A stretch of 64,000 nt of DNA from Candidatus Cloacimonetes bacterium HGW-Cloacimonetes-2 (lineage in GTDB: Bacteria; Cloacimonadota; Cloacimonadia; Cloacimonadales; Cloacimonadaceae): positions 171,198-235,197 of the forward strand of contig PHBP01000001.1 in assembly GCA_002842035.1 (NCBI GenBank). The letters are read 5' to 3'. The notes under the pieces are model-generated. The model saw only the letters and a list, made by a program, of their open reading frames with translations. It had not been told where the DNA came from and did no database searches. The translations under genes and the position numbers were made by a program. Positions 1-9,460 of this stretch are shown in pieces; the stretch's first letter is position 1; each line of letters opens with the position of its first letter.

Positions 1-2
1 TC

Positions 3-311
3 GAGATCATTCTCGAGAATTCCGGCGACTTGATGGATAGCTTTCCGGATGAAGATTTCCGAGCTCAGATCAGCGATGTCACCCTCAAAATCGAGGGTGT
101 CCGCGATATTGAAGAGCTGGGAATTCATCGATTTGGTCCACATTACATTGTCAATATGACGATTGGAGTGGAAGGCACGATATCTGTATCTGCCGGACAT
201 AAGATCGCCGATGAGGTTGAAGCCAAGCTCTTTGATCACTTCGGCTCAGGCCTCTCCAAAGTAAACATCCACTACCATCCGTCGATAAAAGCCACAGGAG
301 ACAACATTTGA
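3..311 (+). CDS. Cation diffusion facilitator transporter, C-terminal part (5' end outside window)
   Basis: This is the tail of a CDF-family divalent metal exporter. The frame is open from the window edge, so the membrane domain lies outside. The visible part matches the cytoplasmic dimerisation domain that follows the six-helix membrane domain. It shows the linker with SFPDEDF, then the ferredoxin-like fold with HRFGPHYIVNM and a closing VNIHYHP strand, where CDF proteins carry metal-binding histidines. A TTG and an ATG near position 30 could be read as starts, but coding clearly continues upstream (EIILENSGDL), so the gene is truncated by the window. Its stop TGA overlaps the TTG start of the next gene, suggesting translational coupling. 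The family is clear; the metal specificity cannot be seen. Confidence 0.85.
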   Translation, partial: EIILENSGDLMDSFPDEDFRAQISDVTLKIEGVRDIEELGIHRFGPHYIVNMTIGVEGTISVSAGHKIADEVEAKLFDHFGSGLSKVNIHYHPSIKATGDNI

Positions 312-1543
312 ATTACGGAAAACACATATTACTATCACTCGTCATCCTCGTCCTGATCAGTTTCTCACTACTCTGTATAATCCCCTTAAATGCCTCACGC
401 AAACCGATTGAAAAGATCAGCATCATTCCTCCCGAACCAGAATGGATCGTCGGTATTATCCCGAACGGAGGCAGTCTTTACAGCGTTTTGGGAGAGCAAG
501 GTCTCCCCGGAATCCACGTTGCCCTGGTCTCGTATCGTATGGGCGAGTATATCGACGTCACTACCATCCAACCCGGTGACACTCTCAAGATCAAGCTTAG
601 CGAAGACAAGCAAAGCATCACCAAGATGCAATTTGTCCAAGAGCCCACCACGAGGCATAACTTCACTGTTGTCCCTGATTCACTGATATACTCGATGGAA
701 TCCCTGCCTGTTACCGAGCAGTATCGCGTAGTGGAAGGCGAGGTCAATGGCACTCTGGATGCATCGCTTTTGGCTGCCGGTCTCCCCCCCACCTCAAAAC
801 AGCAGATCAACAACGGACTCGAAGCAGAGATCAACTTCTCCCGGGATGCCCGCTCCGGTGATCGCTTTACTGTCTTGGTGAAAGAGCGTATCTTCGAGAA
901 CAAGCCTCTGCCCGGAAGCACTGTCTATTATGTAAAGTATGAGGGAGAACGCACCGGAGCCAAGGAACTGTGGCGTTTTGAGGAGAGCGATCCCAAATCT
1001 GTTTTGAATGGTCTTTACAACAAGGATGGCAAGGCCAATAGCACCAGCGGAGTGGGCTTCCCTCTCGCCAGTATCCACGTAGTATCCAAATTTGGCCGTC
1101 GTGCTGATCCCTTTAGCGGACGCGGAGCCAATCACCAAGGTGTGGATTACAGGGCTCGTGGCGGCACGCCTGTCTATGCGGTTGCCAATGGAGTGGTTAC
1201 GGAAGCCCGTTATCACGGTGGCTGGGGAAACAACGTCCAGATCAAGCATTCCAGCGGGATGGAATCTCAATATGCCCACCTGAGCTCGATGAGCGTAAGG
1301 AAGGGTCAGAGAGTGGTAAAGGGACAAGTAATCGGCAGAGTAGGCAGCACAGGACGCTCTACCGGCGCTCACCTTCATTTCGGCTTGATCAGCGGAGGTA
1401 AATTCATCAATCCTACCAATCTCAAGATGGTCGGAGCTGAGAAACTGAATGCCCAGCAATTGAATGAATTCAACCGACAAAAACAAGTTATTATGAACCG
1501 CTTGCAGAGCCTGCGTCAACCGACTCGTCCTGCCATCAGCTAA
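308..1543 (+). CDS. M23 family metallopeptidase (LytM/OapA-type), membrane-anchored
   Basis: Predicted peptidoglycan endopeptidase of 411 residues acting in the periplasm. An N-terminal hydrophobic segment (residues about 8-29) is a signal peptide or membrane anchor. A middle OapA-like region follows, then the LytM domain from about residue 255. The zinc site is complete: His276 and Asp280 in HQGVD, His324 in QYAHL, and HLH at 355-357, so it should be enzymatically active. It starts at TTG 308, overlapping the CDF stop, with GGAG 7 nt upstream. It ends just before a strong terminator. Related DD-endopeptidases cleave crosslinks for wall growth or division; which role applies here is not visible. 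Confidence 0.92.
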   Translation: MNYGKHILLSLVILVLISFSLLCIIPLNASRKPIEKISIIPPEPEWIVGIIPNGGSLYSVLGEQGLPGIHVALVSYRMGEYIDVTTIQPGDTLKIKLSEDKQSITKMQFVQEPTTRHNFTVVPDSLIYSMESLPVTEQYRVVEGEVNGTLDASLLAAGLPPTSKQQINNGLEAEINFSRDARSGDRFTVLVKERIFENKPLPGSTVYYVKYEGERTGAKELWRFEESDPKSVLNGLYNKDGKANSTSGVGFPLASIHVVSKFGRRADPFSGRGANHQGVDYRARGGTPVYAVANGVVTEARYHGGWGNNVQIKHSSGMESQYAHLSSMSVRKGQRVVKGQVIGRVGSTGRSTGAHLHFGLISGGKFINPTNLKMVGAEKLNAQQLNEFNRQKQVIMNRLQSLRQPTRPAIS

Positions 1544-1564
1544 AGATAATTAAGCTATCTTTGT

Positions 1565-1591
1565 GGGGATTCACCCGAATCCCCTTTTTTT
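1565..1591 (+). terminator. Intrinsic terminator after the M23 peptidase gene
   Basis: A perfect 7-bp stem (GGGGATT/AATCCCC) with a 6-nt loop is followed by seven T residues, 21 nt after the stop codon. Confidence 0.9.
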
Positions 1592-1707
1592 GCCTCTGTT
1601 TGATGGATACTACCAACCCGGATTCTTCCTCTTCAAATCAGCATTATCTACTAAACCATTGGATGAGAGTTTATTAGCTATTGTCACCCCCATTCGCTCC
1701 GGATGAT

Positions 1708-1796
1708 CTACAGCATATCACCAGCAGATCAAGAGCAAATCAAGTCGAACCGGGTTCGAGGTGAATTGCTCTTGATCTGCTGGTGATATGCTGTAG
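1708..1796. repeat. Modular intergenic hairpin repeat, copy 1
   Basis: An 89-bp near-perfect inverted repeat. The outer 31 bp of each arm (CTACAGCATATCACC... to ...GAGCAA) pair perfectly. The inner part has a small mismatch (AAG against ACC), then GAAC-CGG-GTTC closes the hairpin. It contains the modules ATCACCAGCAG and ATCAAGAGCAA. It lies between convergent genes and beyond the M23 terminator, so it is not needed as that terminator. Four relatives occur elsewhere in the window. Confidence 0.95.
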
Positions 1797-1811
1797 TCAA
1801 AAGCCAGTCAA

Positions 1812-1845
1812 AGAGAAAAGCCGGGTGAACAATATCACGCCGGCT
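1812..1845 (-). terminator. Probable terminator for the acetyltransferase-like gene
   Basis: Read on the minus strand, AGCCGGCGTGA pairs with TCACCCGGCT (one bulge) and is followed by TTTCTCTTT. It sits just downstream of the minus-strand gene ending at 1873. Confidence 0.6.
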
Positions 1846-1872
1846 AATGATAATCTATTGTATGAGGCTCGT

Positions 1873-2994
1873 TCAGAGAGCTTTACGATATATTCGGAAG
1901 CGTTTGTAGATACGCCCCCCTGCTCGCTCCATCTCGGCACGGATTTGTTTGTTGTCCTCGAGCTCGTGGTGGCTATCCATTAGCTCTATGCCGGCTTCTT
2001 TGCAGGAACGTAGCATCGAGTATCCCATCAGGACATCAACTCCCTTGCCGCGATAATCCTCATCTGTAGCTCCCATATAGAGATCGAGCATCTTGGATTT
2101 CTTGCGAGCACTCAGGATGTGGATAAAGCCAAAGGGAAACATTCTACCACGAGCTTTGCGGATACCGGGTGCCATATTGGGAATGGCTATGAAAAAGCCG
2201 ATTACTTCGTCTTTGGTATTCACAACGCACTTGATAAAACGGGGATCGACCACCGGTATGTATCGATCCGCCAGATCAGCCATCTCGTGCTCTTCAAAGG
2301 TGGAATAGCCATAGAGATGGGTAAAGGTCTTGTTCATCAAGCGAAACAGAGGCAGGATATATGGCCTGAGTTGCTTTGTGGTCTTGAAATCCAGCAATTT
2401 GAATTCTTTATTGCGGCTGATACGCTCGAAGATCTTGCCATACATCTCTGTCATCGCTTTGGCGACTTCTACCTCATATACTACGTAGTCCACTTCTTTG
2501 GCATAGCCCAAGGCTTCCACCTGAGAGGGCATCGAGGGTCGATTTTGGAATGAAGCCAGCGTAGGGGTCTCATCAAATCCTTCGATGATCAAGCCTTCGG
2601 GATCTTCTTCTGTAAAGCCCATTGGGCCTACCAGACCGCTCATACCTTTCTGTTTTGCCCAGTTCTCGACGAATTCGATCAGGGCTTTGACAACTGCCTT
2701 GTCGTCGATGGAATCAATATAGCCAAATCGACCGTTATTGGTCTTGGAAAGCTGGTTGAAGCGTTTATTGATGATTCCCGCAATGCGGCCTACGACCTTA
2801 TCACCCTTGTATGCCAGAGCATAAATCATATCACAATAAGCGTGGGAAGGATTGCGCCGGGAATCGAAGCTGCGGGCGTCATCCGCGTAAAATGGCGGTA
2901 CCCAGTTTGGACGGTCTGCGTTTAGCTTTTCCGGCAGATAGACAAATTGCTTCATCTCAGCCTTGGTCTTGACTTCCCTGACTATAATACTCAT
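1873..2994 (-). CDS. GNAT-like N-acetyltransferase family protein
   Basis: A 373-residue cytoplasmic protein. The N-terminal region (REVKTKAEMKQFVYLPEKL, then NWVPPF, then GDKVVGRIAGIINKRFN) has the look of a large conserved family usually annotated as GNAT-like acetyltransferase. The C-terminal half holds a second acyltransferase-like unit (GATDEDYRGKGVDVLMGYSML) resembling the acetyl-CoA loop. The start is placed at 2994 because GGAG lies 6 nt upstream; ATGs at 3024 and 3006 have no Shine-Dalgarno. It appears monocistronic. The substrate is unknown and the acetyl-transfer role is inferred from family resemblance only. Confidence 0.7.
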   Translation of the reverse strand: MSIIVREVKTKAEMKQFVYLPEKLNADRPNWVPPFYADDARSFDSRRNPSHAYCDMIYALAYKGDKVVGRIAGIINKRFNQLSKTNNGRFGYIDSIDDKAVVKALIEFVENWAKQKGMSGLVGPMGFTEEDPEGLIIEGFDETPTLASFQNRPSMPSQVEALGYAKEVDYVVYEVEVAKAMTEMYGKIFERISRNKEFKLLDFKTTKQLRPYILPLFRLMNKTFTHLYGYSTFEEHEMADLADRYIPVVDPRFIKCVVNTKDEVIGFFIAIPNMAPGIRKARGRMFPFGFIHILSARKKSKMLDLYMGATDEDYRGKGVDVLMGYSMLRSCKEAGIELMDSHHELEDNKQIRAEMERAGGRIYKRFRIYRKAL

Positions 2995-3101
2995 TTCTTT
3001 CTCCATTTGTAAGAATATGGACACAGAGGGACATAGCAGCCTGTATCGCCATCTCTGTCAATCAGAATCTGCATTTGACCCTTATGATAGTGTTGAGTCT
3101 T

Positions 3102-6100
3102 TTACTCGTGAAGGGCTTTTACACGGTAGAAGCGCTTGCTAAGGGCACTATCGGTCCAGTTTGTGGTGCTGGTCTGCCCGATCTGGGAAAAGCCTGTAAT
3201 GGGATTGTCTGAGGCCTCTATGAGATAAGCAGTCGCGTGGGTAATGGGGCTCCAAGACAGGCTAATCTGCCCTGCAGAATAGCTGATAACGACAACGGGG
3301 CTATCCAGGACTGGCGGAATGGTAGGATCTTCTCTGAGGATATCAATTACCAAGGTTCCGCTACCTGCTGGAATATTCAGGCTTGTCTCGGTAGAGCCAA
3401 AGCTTCCGGTGTAGCTCCCGGTAGTCGTTCCCAGGCTATAAGCCAGATATGCCGGAACGAAACCGAGCCCGTTGTAACGCAGAGTGTAGTTGCCTGCAAA
3501 GGAAGAGCTTTCAGATGCATTTATTGTGTATCTGATGCCATCGGTGATGGTGCTCACAAGCACTGCAAAGTCAGTGTCTGGTGAGTTGATCGGATCGATG
3601 GTGACAGTGTTGTCCGTGTATCCGGGTAGATCCGCGGCTTCTATCAAGATTGAAGCTCCGGCTATGCTGGTATTGGCACCAACGCCTGTGATTACGCCGG
3701 TAGTTTGTACTTGGATTAGATTTGAGTACTCGCTGGTTCCACCAATATTACTGGCACGAATTCGGTAACTATAGGATGATTCAGGATCAAGCCCGGAGAT
3801 ACGGGATACGGTGTTTGACAGAGCATAGTTTTCATAGCCCGGAAGAATCGAACCACCGGCAATCTGGTGAGTCCCCAGGCCGTCCGCAGTATCTATGGGA
3901 TATACGTCCCACTGGCTTACCAGGGTCGGGAAACCGCTGCCGGGGTTTGTCGTAATACCTGCCAAAACCTCGGGTTTACGACGCAGAGTTTTATCTAAGG
4001 TGCTATAAGAATCGGCCGTCCAGGCTGTTCCGGGATCTTCTCCGATCCTTCCAAAGATATCGATCGTGGTGCCTGTCGAGCTTTTGAAGAGCTCGACTGC
4101 GTCATCTCCGTTGAAATTGATCGCAGAGAGGGTGACGGCAGTGACACCAGCGGGTAAAGTGAGCGTTGCGGCTGAGTTCTTGTAAACAATAGCCTGTCCG
4201 TGAGCCAGACTGCCTGATAGATTGCTGGTGCTACTTGGACTTGAAGCTCCATTTGAGTACAATCTGATAGCATAGGAGCTCAGGTCGATGGTATTGCCTG
4301 TGCCATTGTAAATCTCGATGTATTTGTTGTTTGAAGAGCCTTCGACGTATTCGCTGATGATCAGATCTGAGGCAAAGGCACTACCCGCGCTAAAGACTTC
4401 GAGATAGTAACTCTCTGCGCCATAGAGCTCGCTCCAGCGGGCTGTGAAGCCTTCGTGAGATACTGCTGTAGCCTCATAGGCAAGGGGCGGATCAAGTATG
4501 ATAACTTCATCGGTCGTGACAAAGATCACGTTGGAATAAGCTCCGGGGCTATCATTATAGACGGCTCTCAGACGGTAATAATAGGTTTTGTTGTCATCCA
4601 AACCCATAAGATAGAGGCTGTTGCCTGTGCAGGGATAATCTTCATAACCGGTTACAAAGCTGGTGAAACCGGTATCGGTGGAGAGATCAAAATAATAATC
4701 TGTGATCCCGGGGGCGGGCTGCCAGGTTGCCATAAAGTCGTAATAGCCTACGTTTATCGGAGCTGTCGCAACAACTGCGGGGATGTCATTATCCAGAATC
4801 TCAAGATTGAAGCTGCTATAGCTTCCGGCAGATGCAGAATTACCTCCCGAGACATTCACAAGAGAGAAGATCAAGATCTCCGTACCCTCGAGGAGACTGT
4901 CATCAGTGATGTTTACTGTGATTGTCCGGTTGCTGCTGCTCCCTGCGGGGAAACTGATGTTTTGAGTGCTGTAGTTCCCGATATCTGCTGGATTTCCTGA
5001 GCTGAGCACTATCTGAGCAGTGGTAGCACTGGTCGGGCTGGGATTGGTAATTGTAACGGTAAGTGTTACAGTGCCTTCATCCTCATCGACCATAGCGCTG
5101 GCAGGGCTGAATTGGACGATTGTATTGGGAGTGGTTCCTCCCCAGATGTAGCTAACGTATTCAGGATGATCAACGAAGGGATTGCGGTTACCCTGGTGGT
5201 TATAAACTGCTGCGTTTCTGGCTAGTTCTGCACTATCAACAGGATCTTGAGAATGCCACGTGATGAAAGTATCCAGCATATCGACGCCACCCTGGCTTAG
5301 GGTCATATTGTAACGAACGCTAAAGTAAAGCATAGCCCTGGCAAGATTACCTTTGTGCTGATCCGCAGGTTCAAAGACAGTATCCCCCGATTGATTGGTG
5401 CCTTTAAGGCTAACGTAGCCGTTGTATGAAGGATAGGTAGCCGTGACATCTACAACTTCGTCAAAGGGATAATTACTCCTGGAGGAGTTTACGCTGGAAT
5501 TAGTGATAAAGAGATGATGTACATCGGCTTTCTTGATGCTAGATTCGGATGAACCGAACCAGCTTTGGGCATAACTATGCTCGGTATTGGGATTTGAGCT
5601 ACCATTGTAAGAACTGCTGATAGAATAATCCTGCCCGGTATAGACGCATCTCACTACACCATTGGTATTATCGAGGCTTTGGAACAGAAAGGTCTTGGCC
5701 CCATCATAATTGGAATATGTATTGTTATCGATCAGATCGTGCAAACCGGTCTTCAGGGCCATCCCGGTAAGACCCAGTACAGGATTGTAATAGCCGTTGT
5801 AGGGATCGCTGGCAACGGTGGTAAGCTGGATTACGTTTGAGGAGGCGCTGGTGCCATTGACGTTTACAGATCTCACTCTGTAGTAGTATGTAGTAGCCGG
5901 ACTGAGACCGCTTACTGTCTGGGAAGTATTTGATACCGTTAGGTTGTTGTAGCCGCTTACAAAGGATGCGAAGATGGATGAGGTGGAGACGTCCAGGCGG
6001 TAGCTGCTTGCCCCTACTGCGGGATTCCAGTTTGCCACAAAGGATGAGGCTGTGATGGCAGTAGCAGCAGTCGCGGTGGGGATAGCTGGGGGATCGGTGC

Positions 6101-6896
6101 CGCTGGTAGTAAAAGAAAGCTCTTCTCCGTATGCTGTTCCCTGGCTATTTGTAGCATAAGCTCTTACATAATAGAGAGTCTGTGCTGCCAGACCGGAGAT
6201 TGTGGAGACAAAGCTCCCTGTGCCTGAGCCGTCATTACTATGATTCCCGCTGATAGTTGGATTGGGACTAGTAGCCCAGCAGACGCCTTTTGCTGTTACA
6301 ATGGAGCCTCCATCGGCAGTTACATTACCACCGGAGATAGCAGATACTGCAGTAATCGAGCTAATTGTCGCTGTCGTTACTGTGGGTATGCCCAAGCCCT
6401 GAAAGTCAGTGACTATTATATCGTGAACATACAAGGCATGGCTTGAGCTGGCAAGACGTAGCCTGGTAGCAGATGGATTATTCAGGTTGTAGATATGGGT
6501 AGAACCGATAGTATTGATCCCGCTAAAGGTAGTCAGCTCAATCCATGCAGAGCCATCCCAGCTTTGAAGCTTGACTGAGCGATCGGTTGAACCTGCTGCC
6601 AAATGAAACTCAATAGCTCCGGCAGAACTGGTTTGGGGAAGCTCTAATATCCCATTTGTTGCTTCCATCTGGACTCTTCCCATCGAACCGGTTCCCGATA
6701 ATGCTGCTCCAGGAGAGACCATACATCTGGTCATACTGACTGTACCGGTAGATCCATTTACTGGTATCTCCTGAGTATAGGAGCCATATGATCCTCTTGG
6801 TGTCCAGCTTTGGATATTCTCGCTGATGAGGTTTGCACCCCAAGCCAGGCTGATGGTTAAAACGCTAATGATAAGGCTTAATGTATATCTTTTCAT
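3102..6896 (-). CDS. Secreted multidomain endonuclease I with fibronectin III, Calx-beta and lamin-tail domains
   Basis: A 1264-residue exported protein. Signal peptide 1-20 is followed by a beta-sandwich-like region to about 165 and two fibronectin III repeats (about 170-265 and 272-362). An endonuclease I (EndA/NucM type) domain spans about 368-582, with probable catalytic His440 in NTEHSYAQSW and the closing NRNPFVDHPEYV motif. A Calx-beta-like domain (about 595-705, DEDEGTVTLTVTI), another FnIII, a lamin-tail-like domain (about 842-955, IISEYVEGSSNNKYIEIYNG) and further FnIII-like segments follow. It probably degrades extracellular DNA for nutrients or acts at the cell surface. Unlike its neighbours it lacks a YPNPFNP-type sorting domain and ends in an FnIII-like strand (RFYRVKALHE). 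The endonuclease assignment is strong; the accessory domains are assigned by eye. Confidence 0.85.
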   Translation of the reverse strand: MKRYTLSLIISVLTISLAWGANLISENIQSWTPRGSYGSYTQEIPVNGSTGTVSMTRCMVSPGAALSGTGSMGRVQMEATNGILELPQTSSAGAIEFHLAAGSTDRSVKLQSWDGSAWIELTTFSGINTIGSTHIYNLNNPSATRLRLASSSHALYVHDIIVTDFQGLGIPTVTTATISSITAVSAISGGNVTADGGSIVTAKGVCWATSPNPTISGNHSNDGSGTGSFVSTISGLAAQTLYYVRAYATNSQGTAYGEELSFTTSGTDPPAIPTATAATAITASSFVANWNPAVGASSYRLDVSTSSIFASFVSGYNNLTVSNTSQTVSGLSPATTYYYRVRSVNVNGTSASSNVIQLTTVASDPYNGYYNPVLGLTGMALKTGLHDLIDNNTYSNYDGAKTFLFQSLDNTNGVVRCVYTGQDYSISSSYNGSSNPNTEHSYAQSWFGSSESSIKKADVHHLFITNSSVNSSRSNYPFDEVVDVTATYPSYNGYVSLKGTNQSGDTVFEPADQHKGNLARAMLYFSVRYNMTLSQGGVDMLDTFITWHSQDPVDSAELARNAAVYNHQGNRNPFVDHPEYVSYIWGGTTPNTIVQFSPASAMVDEDEGTVTLTVTITNPSPTSATTAQIVLSSGNPADIGNYSTQNISFPAGSSSNRTITVNITDDSLLEGTEILIFSLVNVSGGNSASAGSYSSFNLEILDNDIPAVVATAPINVGYYDFMATWQPAPGITDYYFDLSTDTGFTSFVTGYEDYPCTGNSLYLMGLDDNKTYYYRLRAVYNDSPGAYSNVIFVTTDEVIILDPPLAYEATAVSHEGFTARWSELYGAESYYLEVFSAGSAFASDLIISEYVEGSSNNKYIEIYNGTGNTIDLSSYAIRLYSNGASSPSSTSNLSGSLAHGQAIVYKNSAATLTLPAGVTAVTLSAINFNGDDAVELFKSSTGTTIDIFGRIGEDPGTAWTADSYSTLDKTLRRKPEVLAGITTNPGSGFPTLVSQWDVYPIDTADGLGTHQIAGGSILPGYENYALSNTVSRISGLDPESSYSYRIRASNIGGTSEYSNLIQVQTTGVITGVGANTSIAGASILIEAADLPGYTDNTVTIDPINSPDTDFAVLVSTITDGIRYTINASESSSFAGNYTLRYNGLGFVPAYLAYSLGTTTGSYTGSFGSTETSLNIPAGSGTLVIDILREDPTIPPVLDSPVVVISYSAGQISLSWSPITHATAYLIEASDNPITGFSQIGQTSTTNWTDSALSKRFYRVKALHE

Positions 6897-6967
6897 AATT
6901 CACATCCATCTGATAATCTAAGCTTATGCTATGAGGATGCCATCCTAAAAACCGGCTGTTTTTGCCA

Positions 6968-7004
6968 AGTAAAAAAAGAAAGGGAGAGCCAAATGACTCT
7001 CCCC
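6968..7004 (-). terminator. Intrinsic terminator after the BNR-type secreted protein gene
   Basis: Minus strand: GGGAGAG and CTCTCCC flank an 8-nt loop and are followed by TTTCTTTTTTT. It lies 22 nt downstream of the stop codon at 7026. Confidence 0.88.
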
Positions 7005-7025
7005 TACTATCTTATATGGACTTCT

Positions 7026-9170
7026 TTACTTTACTAGCATCATCCTGCGAGTCTGGTTTATTCCAGCTCCGTTCAGACGATAGAAATAGAGGCCGCTGTT
7101 GACACCTTGTCCATCAGCATCGGTGCCGTCCCAGATTACGCTGGTCCTACCCATACCAAGATTTCCATTGATCAAGGTCTTGACCAGCTGTCCTTTTACG
7201 TTGAAGACATCCAATCTCGCCTGACCCGCTCTGGGCAGGTCAAAGCTTATAGTGGTGGAGGGATTGAAGGGATTGGGATAGTTCTGATGCAAGACATTAA
7301 CCGGTGCAGGACTGGAGGGATCGTCTGAAGCTCCACCATTGAAATCGATCAGCAGTTCCATAAACATCGTCCTGCCACCATCATTGGTAGGATGGTAGGA
7401 AGGAGTCTGCACAAAGGAACCCCAGGTGTAGTCGTCGTAGAACATCACACCCAGCTTGGCATGAGACTGATCGACATAGATCATCTTGTCCGCTGGATAG
7501 ACCCACATCGGCTTGATATTTGCCATTTGAGGTACATCGATATTGTTCAATACGATGGGTTCGCTCCAGGTCTGTCCCTGGTTACGGGAGACTGAAATGA
7601 AGATCTCTGGGACATTAGCCCAATCGGAATACTCAGCATCGCTAAAGGAATTGAAGAGCCTGGCGCGATATGAGTTTTGCCACAAGGCTGCCATCTGACC
7701 CTGTGCATTGGGCTCGGTCATCTTGTAGTTGTTATAATGGAACATCATCGCATCCGTATGCGCGGTCTCATCCCACAGGGGGAAAGGCCAATCCGTGACC
7801 ATCAGAGGATAATATCCATCCGTGGCATTTCCACCGTATTCATCAACCTCACCCCAAGGGGCTTCGATATCCCACGGCGTAAAGTACTGGTTGAAGGTAT
7901 CAGTAGGATCCTTCACAGGATAGACTTCTCTTACCTGGAAGCTCTCATCATTCGGGTTGAAGACCAGTTCTTTCATAAACTGGATATTGGGATAGTATGT
8001 ACCTTCGTTTGTGCTGAGAGCCCAGATTGCCGGGAAATGCAGCTTGCCGTCATTATCCACAATGGCATTGAGGTGGCTCGAATTTGCTACATTCCAGCTA
8101 AGATCTTCATCGGCATAGGGAACCTCATCGGCATTGGAGAAGTATCCGATAGTAGATCCGGGAGCTTCCGGCGGGTTCCAGGTAGGCAGATTGCTATACC
8201 TGCCAACGTGATCCCAGACGCCCATTCCGTAGTTACTATTAACATATACATCGATATCCGGCTCGTCAATATCATTACCATCGACATCCTGGGCGTAGTG
8301 ATAACCTGTGTAAAAGAGCTTGCCGGTATTATCAGCAGCTATTGCCATAAAGGGACGACGCCAGTTATCGGGGTCATTGTTCCAATCGTCCATCTGCGGA
8401 ATTGTTACTGCCGTGAAGTTCAAAACTGTCTCTGCCATAATATCAGCTTCATTGAAATCCGCATAGGCAATATAGGGATTCTCAGAAGGAGCAGAGCTAT
8501 GTGTGACGTAATTGCGCATTGCAACATAAATACGGCGCTTGCCATCGATTGGTGATGGTCCTATCACTGCCGTAGGCCAGATAAATTCGTTATCTGTAGA
8601 TGGCGGGAAACTTGGAGGATCGATTGTTGTGGGAGCATTGCCAATGGTATGGAGGGGTCCCCAGACACCGGCTATACCCTCTATAAACAGATCGTAAACC
8701 AAAACAGTCTCGTTATTGGTGTCTGCATCGACATTCACATGCCAGGCATAAAAGGGCTTACCCGAAACAGGATCAATCGCCAGCGAGGAGAATCCTTCGT
8801 GAAGTGAAGTATCCGTAATCTCGTTGTTGTTGATCACATTGCCTGCCGTATCCAGATAGGAATAAAATACTCTTCTGGTAGCAGTAGGCTGCCTTCTGGC
8901 ATGATAGGTCATAAAGTATCCTCCCCCGGCTACATCAGGGATGACTCTCAGGGGAAAGCCATTGTAAGCACCTATCATATAGTCATAATAGTTGGTGAGT
9001 AGTGAGGTGGGGGTAACGGAGAACTCAAAGGTGGGGGTAATTCTGTGTCTGGGATTGGGAATCCCCTGAGGAGATTCGACCGGACGTGGTTCCCAGGCCG
9101 GCTTCAATGTATCAGCCAAAATACTGCCCACCAGTATGAGTGCGAGCGTGAGTAGAATCAGTCGTTTCAT
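7026..9170 (-). CDS. Secreted BNR/sialidase-like surface protein with C-terminal sorting domain
   Basis: A 714-residue exported protein of unknown substrate. It has a signal peptide (about 1-19), a long beta-rich body, and one clear Asp-box-like motif near residue 540 (SRNQGQTWSEP), typical of BNR/sialidase-type propellers. From about residue 628 it carries a FlgD-like/T9SS-type C-terminal domain (NYPNPFNPSTTISF, then VFNVKGQLVKTL, then NSGLYFYRL, ending RRMMLVK). This domain directs export and cell-surface attachment in related phyla. The many aspartates (for example DNDGK, DADGQ) suggest calcium binding, which is inference. Catalytic residues of a true sialidase are not evident, so enzymatic activity is not claimed. 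Confidence 0.75.
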   Translation of the reverse strand: MKRLILLTLALILVGSILADTLKPAWEPRPVESPQGIPNPRHRITPTFEFSVTPTSLLTNYYDYMIGAYNGFPLRVIPDVAGGGYFMTYHARRQPTATRRVFYSYLDTAGNVINNNEITDTSLHEGFSSLAIDPVSGKPFYAWHVNVDADTNNETVLVYDLFIEGIAGVWGPLHTIGNAPTTIDPPSFPPSTDNEFIWPTAVIGPSPIDGKRRIYVAMRNYVTHSSAPSENPYIAYADFNEADIMAETVLNFTAVTIPQMDDWNNDPDNWRRPFMAIAADNTGKLFYTGYHYAQDVDGNDIDEPDIDVYVNSNYGMGVWDHVGRYSNLPTWNPPEAPGSTIGYFSNADEVPYADEDLSWNVANSSHLNAIVDNDGKLHFPAIWALSTNEGTYYPNIQFMKELVFNPNDESFQVREVYPVKDPTDTFNQYFTPWDIEAPWGEVDEYGGNATDGYYPLMVTDWPFPLWDETAHTDAMMFHYNNYKMTEPNAQGQMAALWQNSYRARLFNSFSDAEYSDWANVPEIFISVSRNQGQTWSEPIVLNNIDVPQMANIKPMWVYPADKMIYVDQSHAKLGVMFYDDYTWGSFVQTPSYHPTNDGGRTMFMELLIDFNGGASDDPSSPAPVNVLHQNYPNPFNPSTTISFDLPRAGQARLDVFNVKGQLVKTLINGNLGMGRTSVIWDGTDADGQGVNSGLYFYRLNGAGINQTRRMMLVK

Positions 9171-9460
9171 AATAGACTCCTAAGCTGGTTGTAAATTGTT
9201 GAACCTTTCGTAAGTAAGGCCATTAAGCCTCCTTGCACTTAAACTATTCTATCTCATAAAAACCGGTCTGATCCCGGTACAGACCTTATGGAGATAAAAT
9301 AATTGCATTTAAAAGATTGTCAAGTAAATGTAGCATTAAGTTCTTGATTTTTCAGATACCTCGTTATTGAATCCCCCCCCCCTATCTGACACTATACTCG
9401 TAAAATTAGTCTTATCATGAGAGGGAATCCAGAAGTTGGACCCTTATTACAACCCGGTGT
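9171..9460. other. Upstream region of the BNR-type protein gene, no gene seen
   Basis: AT-rich leader region. An imperfect inverted repeat lies at about 9250-9297 (TATCTCATAA with TTATGGAGATA, and GGTCTG with CAGACC). It could form a hairpin in the 5' leader of the minus-strand gene. A run of ten C lies at about 9373-9382. No coding signal was found. Confidence 0.4.

Noticed and set aside
794-1519. Minus-strand frame (241 codons) opposite the M23 peptidase
   Set aside because: Antisense shadow; the active-site motifs are on the plus strand.
1708-1796. Modular hairpins considered as ordinary transcription terminators
   Set aside because: No T-tracts follow, and genuine terminators already lie between the gene and the repeat at copies 1 and 4.
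7677-8555. Long plus-strand frame (292 codons) opposite the BNR protein gene
   Set aside because: Antisense shadow; the minus-strand protein has a signal peptide and sorting domain.
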